Source of the DNA: Streptomyces sp. NRRL F-5122
Lineage (GTDB): Bacteria; Actinomycetota; Actinomycetes; Streptomycetales; Streptomycetaceae
NCBI RefSeq assembly: GCF_001507435.1
Contig: NZ_LMWH01000070.1
Span: 1-64,000 of the forward strand
Direction of reading: 5' to 3'
DNA: 64,000 nucleotides
Both the position numbers and the translations under genes were made by a program. The notes below the pieces were generated by a model. It did no database searches and was not told the origin of the DNA. It worked only from the letters and a program-made list of their open reading frames with translations. Of this stretch, positions 61,882 through 64,000 are shown in pieces. The number at the start of each line of letters is the position of its first letter. Position 1 is the first letter of the stretch.

Positions 61882-63360
61882 TCAGCTGTCGCCGGCCCGG
61901 GAGCCCAGGGTGAGTTCCACCGTGTGGGGCTTGCCGCCCCGCTGGTAGGTGATCGTGACCTTGTCCCCGGGCTTGTGGGTCCAGATCTCGCCGATCAGCG
62001 TGGGACCGCTGTCGATCACCCTGTCGTCGAGCTTCGTGATCACATCACCGGGCTTGAGGCCCGCCTCGGCCGCGGGACCGCCCGACTCGACCGCGGAGGA
62101 ACCGCCCGCACCCTGGTCGGTGATCTTTGCCCCGCCCGTGGCCTCGTCCAGCGACACCGTGGCACCGATCTTCGCGTAGACCGGCTTGCCCGTCTTGATC
62201 AGCTGCTGGGCGACGTACTTCGCCTGGTTGATCGGGATCGCGAAGCCCAGACCGATCGAACCGGACTGCCCGCCGCTGCCGAGACCGCCACCGCTCGACG
62301 ACTGGATCGCCGAGTTGATTCCGATGACCGCGCCCTGGGAGTCCAGGAGAGGGCCACCGGAGTTGCCCGGGTTGATCGAGGCGTCCGTCTGCAGGGCGCT
62401 CATGTACGACGCCTTGCTGGAGGAGCTCCCGTCGCTGGAGGCCACCGGACGGTTCGTCGCGCTGATGATGCCCGTGGTCACGGTGTTCGAAAGACCGAAC
62501 GGTGCACCGATCGCGATCGTCGAGTCCCCGACCGCCACCTTGTCCGAATCGCCGAGCGCGAGCGGCTTGAGGTCCGACGGGGCGTTCTTGAGCTTGATGA
62601 CGGCGACGTCGTAGCCCTGCGCGTGCCCGATGATCTCCGCGTCGTACTTCTTGCCGTTCGGGAACGTCGCCGTGAGCTTGCCGCCGTCGACCGCGTCGGC
62701 GACGACGTGGTTGTTGGTGACGATGTGGCCCTGGGTGTCGAAGACGAAGCCCGTGCCCGTGCCGCCCTGACCGTTGCTGCTCTCGGCCTCGATGGTCACC
62801 GTGCTCGGCAGTGCCCTGGCGGCGACGCTCGCGACCGAGCCGTTGTCGCGCTTGACGTCGCCGCCGCTGGTGGCCGCGGAGACGGTGGTGGAGCCGCCGG
62901 AGTCGCCGTTCCTCGCGAGTTGGTAGCCGATGCCGCCGCCGACACCGCCCGCGACCAGCGCGGCCACGAGGACCGCGGCGATCAGACCGCCGCGGCCGTT
63001 CTTCGGCTTCGGGGCGGGCTGCTGGTACGAGGCTCCCCAGACGTCGCCCGCACCGCCGCCGCCCGCGTACACGGGGGTGACCGGCGGAGGCGGCGGCCAT
63101 CCCGCCGCCGCGGCCGACGGCGCTCCGGGCTGCCCCGGAGGCACCGGCGGAAGCTGAGTGTTGGGCGCGCCCTCGTGCTGCGGCGGTCCGTATGCCGGGC
63201 CCCCGGCGGGCGGGGCGCTCCCCGCGTCCGGTGCCGGGCCGCCCGCGATCGGCGGGTGTCCTTCGTGGGCCCCTCCCGGCGCGGAAGCGGGAGCATCCAC
63301 CGGCACAGGGGGTGCAGACGGGGCCGGGGGGACCGCAGTGCCCTCGTTCTCGGTGCTCAC
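61882..63360 (-). CDS. HtrA/DegP-like serine protease with C-terminal PDZ domain
   Basis: Protein of 492 residues. The N-terminal ~120 residues are a Pro/Gly/Ala-rich cytosolic segment, followed by one TM (GGLIAAVLVAALVAGGVGGGIGY), a trypsin-like domain with His in TNNHVVAD, Asp in GYDVAVIKL and Ser in INPGNSGGPLL, and a PDZ domain (~395-490; AEAGLKPGDVITKLDDR). It degrades or refolds misfolded exported proteins on the outer face of the membrane. The long Pro-rich N-terminus is typical of actinomycete versions. Confidence 0.93.
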   Translation of the reverse strand: MSTENEGTAVPPAPSAPPVPVDAPASAPGGAHEGHPPIAGGPAPDAGSAPPAGGPAYGPPQHEGAPNTQLPPVPPGQPGAPSAAAAGWPPPPPVTPVYAGGGGAGDVWGASYQQPAPKPKNGRGGLIAAVLVAALVAGGVGGGIGYQLARNGDSGGSTTVSAATSGGDVKRDNGSVASVAARALPSTVTIEAESSNGQGGTGTGFVFDTQGHIVTNNHVVADAVDGGKLTATFPNGKKYDAEIIGHAQGYDVAVIKLKNAPSDLKPLALGDSDKVAVGDSTIAIGAPFGLSNTVTTGIISATNRPVASSDGSSSSKASYMSALQTDASINPGNSGGPLLDSQGAVIGINSAIQSSSGGGLGSGGQSGSIGLGFAIPINQAKYVAQQLIKTGKPVYAKIGATVSLDEATGGAKITDQGAGGSSAVESGGPAAEAGLKPGDVITKLDDRVIDSGPTLIGEIWTHKPGDKVTITYQRGGKPHTVELTLGSRAGDS

Positions 63361-63640
63361 AGCTCTTCTCCTCGTTCCACGGCTGTCCTTCTCGGTCGCA
63401 CTCGGCCACGCTCGCTCACCCTGCGCGGCGCCGGGCGCGTTTCAGCTGTGCCTGTCCTGTTGTACGCCGTCAAGCTTTTCCCACCGGGCGTCAGGGCACC
63501 ATAAACCGTGGCTGTGGGTCCGCGACCTCTCTTTATACCGGACCTGTCCGAACAAAAATCTGCATACCCGACACCTCGCCGACGCCGTCACGTCGCCTTC
63601 CGACCACACACGCTCCCCGCGACGGTGACACCATGACGCG

Positions 63641-64000
63641 GTGACCCACGCACGACAGCACCTGGTCCAGGTCGTCGCACACCGAGGAGCCTCCGAAGAG
63701 GCCCCCGAGCACACCCTGGCCGCGTACAAGAAGGCGATCGAGGACGGCGCGGACGCCCTCGAGTGCGACGTCCGCATGACCGCCGACGGCCACCTGGTCT
63801 GCGTTCACGACCGACGTGTCAACCGTACGTCCAACGGCCGCGGCGCGGTCTCCGCACTGGAGCTCTCCGACCTCGCCGCCCTGGACTTCGGCTCCTGGAA
63901 GAGCCGGGACGAAGAGCCCGACTGGGAGCGACGGCCGCAGGACCCGGGGGACACCTCCGTCCTCACCCTGCAGCGTCTGCTCGAGCTCGTCGCCGACGCC
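63641..64000 (+). CDS. Glycerophosphodiester phosphodiesterase, 3' end cut by window
   Basis: Partial gene with 120 codons visible from a GTG start. The N-terminal motif VAHRGASEEAPEHTLAAYKKAIEDGADALECDVRMTADGHLVCVHD has the metal/catalytic residues of GDPD enzymes (HRG, E-X-D, H-D). It should hydrolyse glycerophosphodiesters to glycerol-3-phosphate. It continues past the window end. The start is the GTG at 63641; nearby upstream starts run into stops. Confidence 0.88.
   Translation, partial: MTHARQHLVQVVAHRGASEEAPEHTLAAYKKAIEDGADALECDVRMTADGHLVCVHDRRVNRTSNGRGAVSALELSDLAALDFGSWKSRDEEPDWERRPQDPGDTSVLTLQRLLELVADA

Overview
The window is high-GC actinobacterial chromosome, almost certainly Streptomyces. 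The evidence is pervasive GC3 bias, frequent GTG starts with GGAGG-type ribosome binding sites, an SSI-type protease inhibitor gene, SpoIIE/PP2C phosphatases, DUF5994 and DUF2797 proteins, and a pSAM2-like actinomycete integrative and conjugative element (AICE). The species cannot be fixed from sequence alone.

Layout. (1) 0-8 kb: a response regulator, sensor kinase and GtrA-type glycosyltransferase operon on the minus strand, three small chromosomal genes, and a tandem pair of membrane-anchored collagen-like genes. (2) 8.07-24.26 kb: a 16.2 kb AICE integrated in the 3' end of tRNA-Arg(ACG), bounded by a 47-bp perfect direct repeat. It carries an accessory block of lower GC with a Ser/Thr kinase and two membrane proteins, a GntR (KorSA-like) regulator with a GNAT gene, spread and transfer genes with a TraB/FtsK ATPase, an orphan C5-type methyltransferase, a Prim-Pol plus DUF3631 replication pair, an iteron array, xis and int. 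(3) 24.2-47 kb: ordinary chromosome. It holds tRNA-Arg, tRNA-Ser(GCT), an SSI-type inhibitor, a very long degenerate hybrid sensor protein, an acyl-CoA ligase, an ECF sigma factor, a three-gene block resembling actinobacterial steroid side-chain genes (ChsH2-ChsH1-Ltp2 order) whose first gene is frameshifted at a homopolymer, a Prim-Pol gene behind a LexA-like box, a PP2C phosphatase, an AraC regulator, a multicopper oxidase, Dps, and an RHH regulator/DUF4097/DrrAB-like operon. (4) 47.6-59.9 kb: a recombination-scarred region. Two truncated copies of the tRNA-Ser(TGA) 3' end (47.67 and 55.11 kb) precede the intact gene at 59.83 kb, as expected from successive island insertions. Between them are an integrase relic, a DUF5994 pair, a PP2C phosphatase, an ice-binding-like protein with a collagen tail, a tRNA-Phe 3' relic and a second collagen-repeat protein. 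(5) 60-64 kb: alkaline phosphatase, HtrA-like protease and the start of a glycerophosphodiester phosphodiesterase gene.

Most unusual points: four collagen-like genes in one 64 kb window; a PAS-containing hybrid kinase whose phospho-acceptor His position is Gln, with two receiver-like domains at its end; the kinase/membrane-protein cargo at one end of the AICE; an array of CCGCTACC iterons; phased TGGCRCCA boxes upstream of an RHH regulator; and a 26-bp tRNA-Phe-derived sequence shared by the AICE left end and the distant tRNA-Phe relic.
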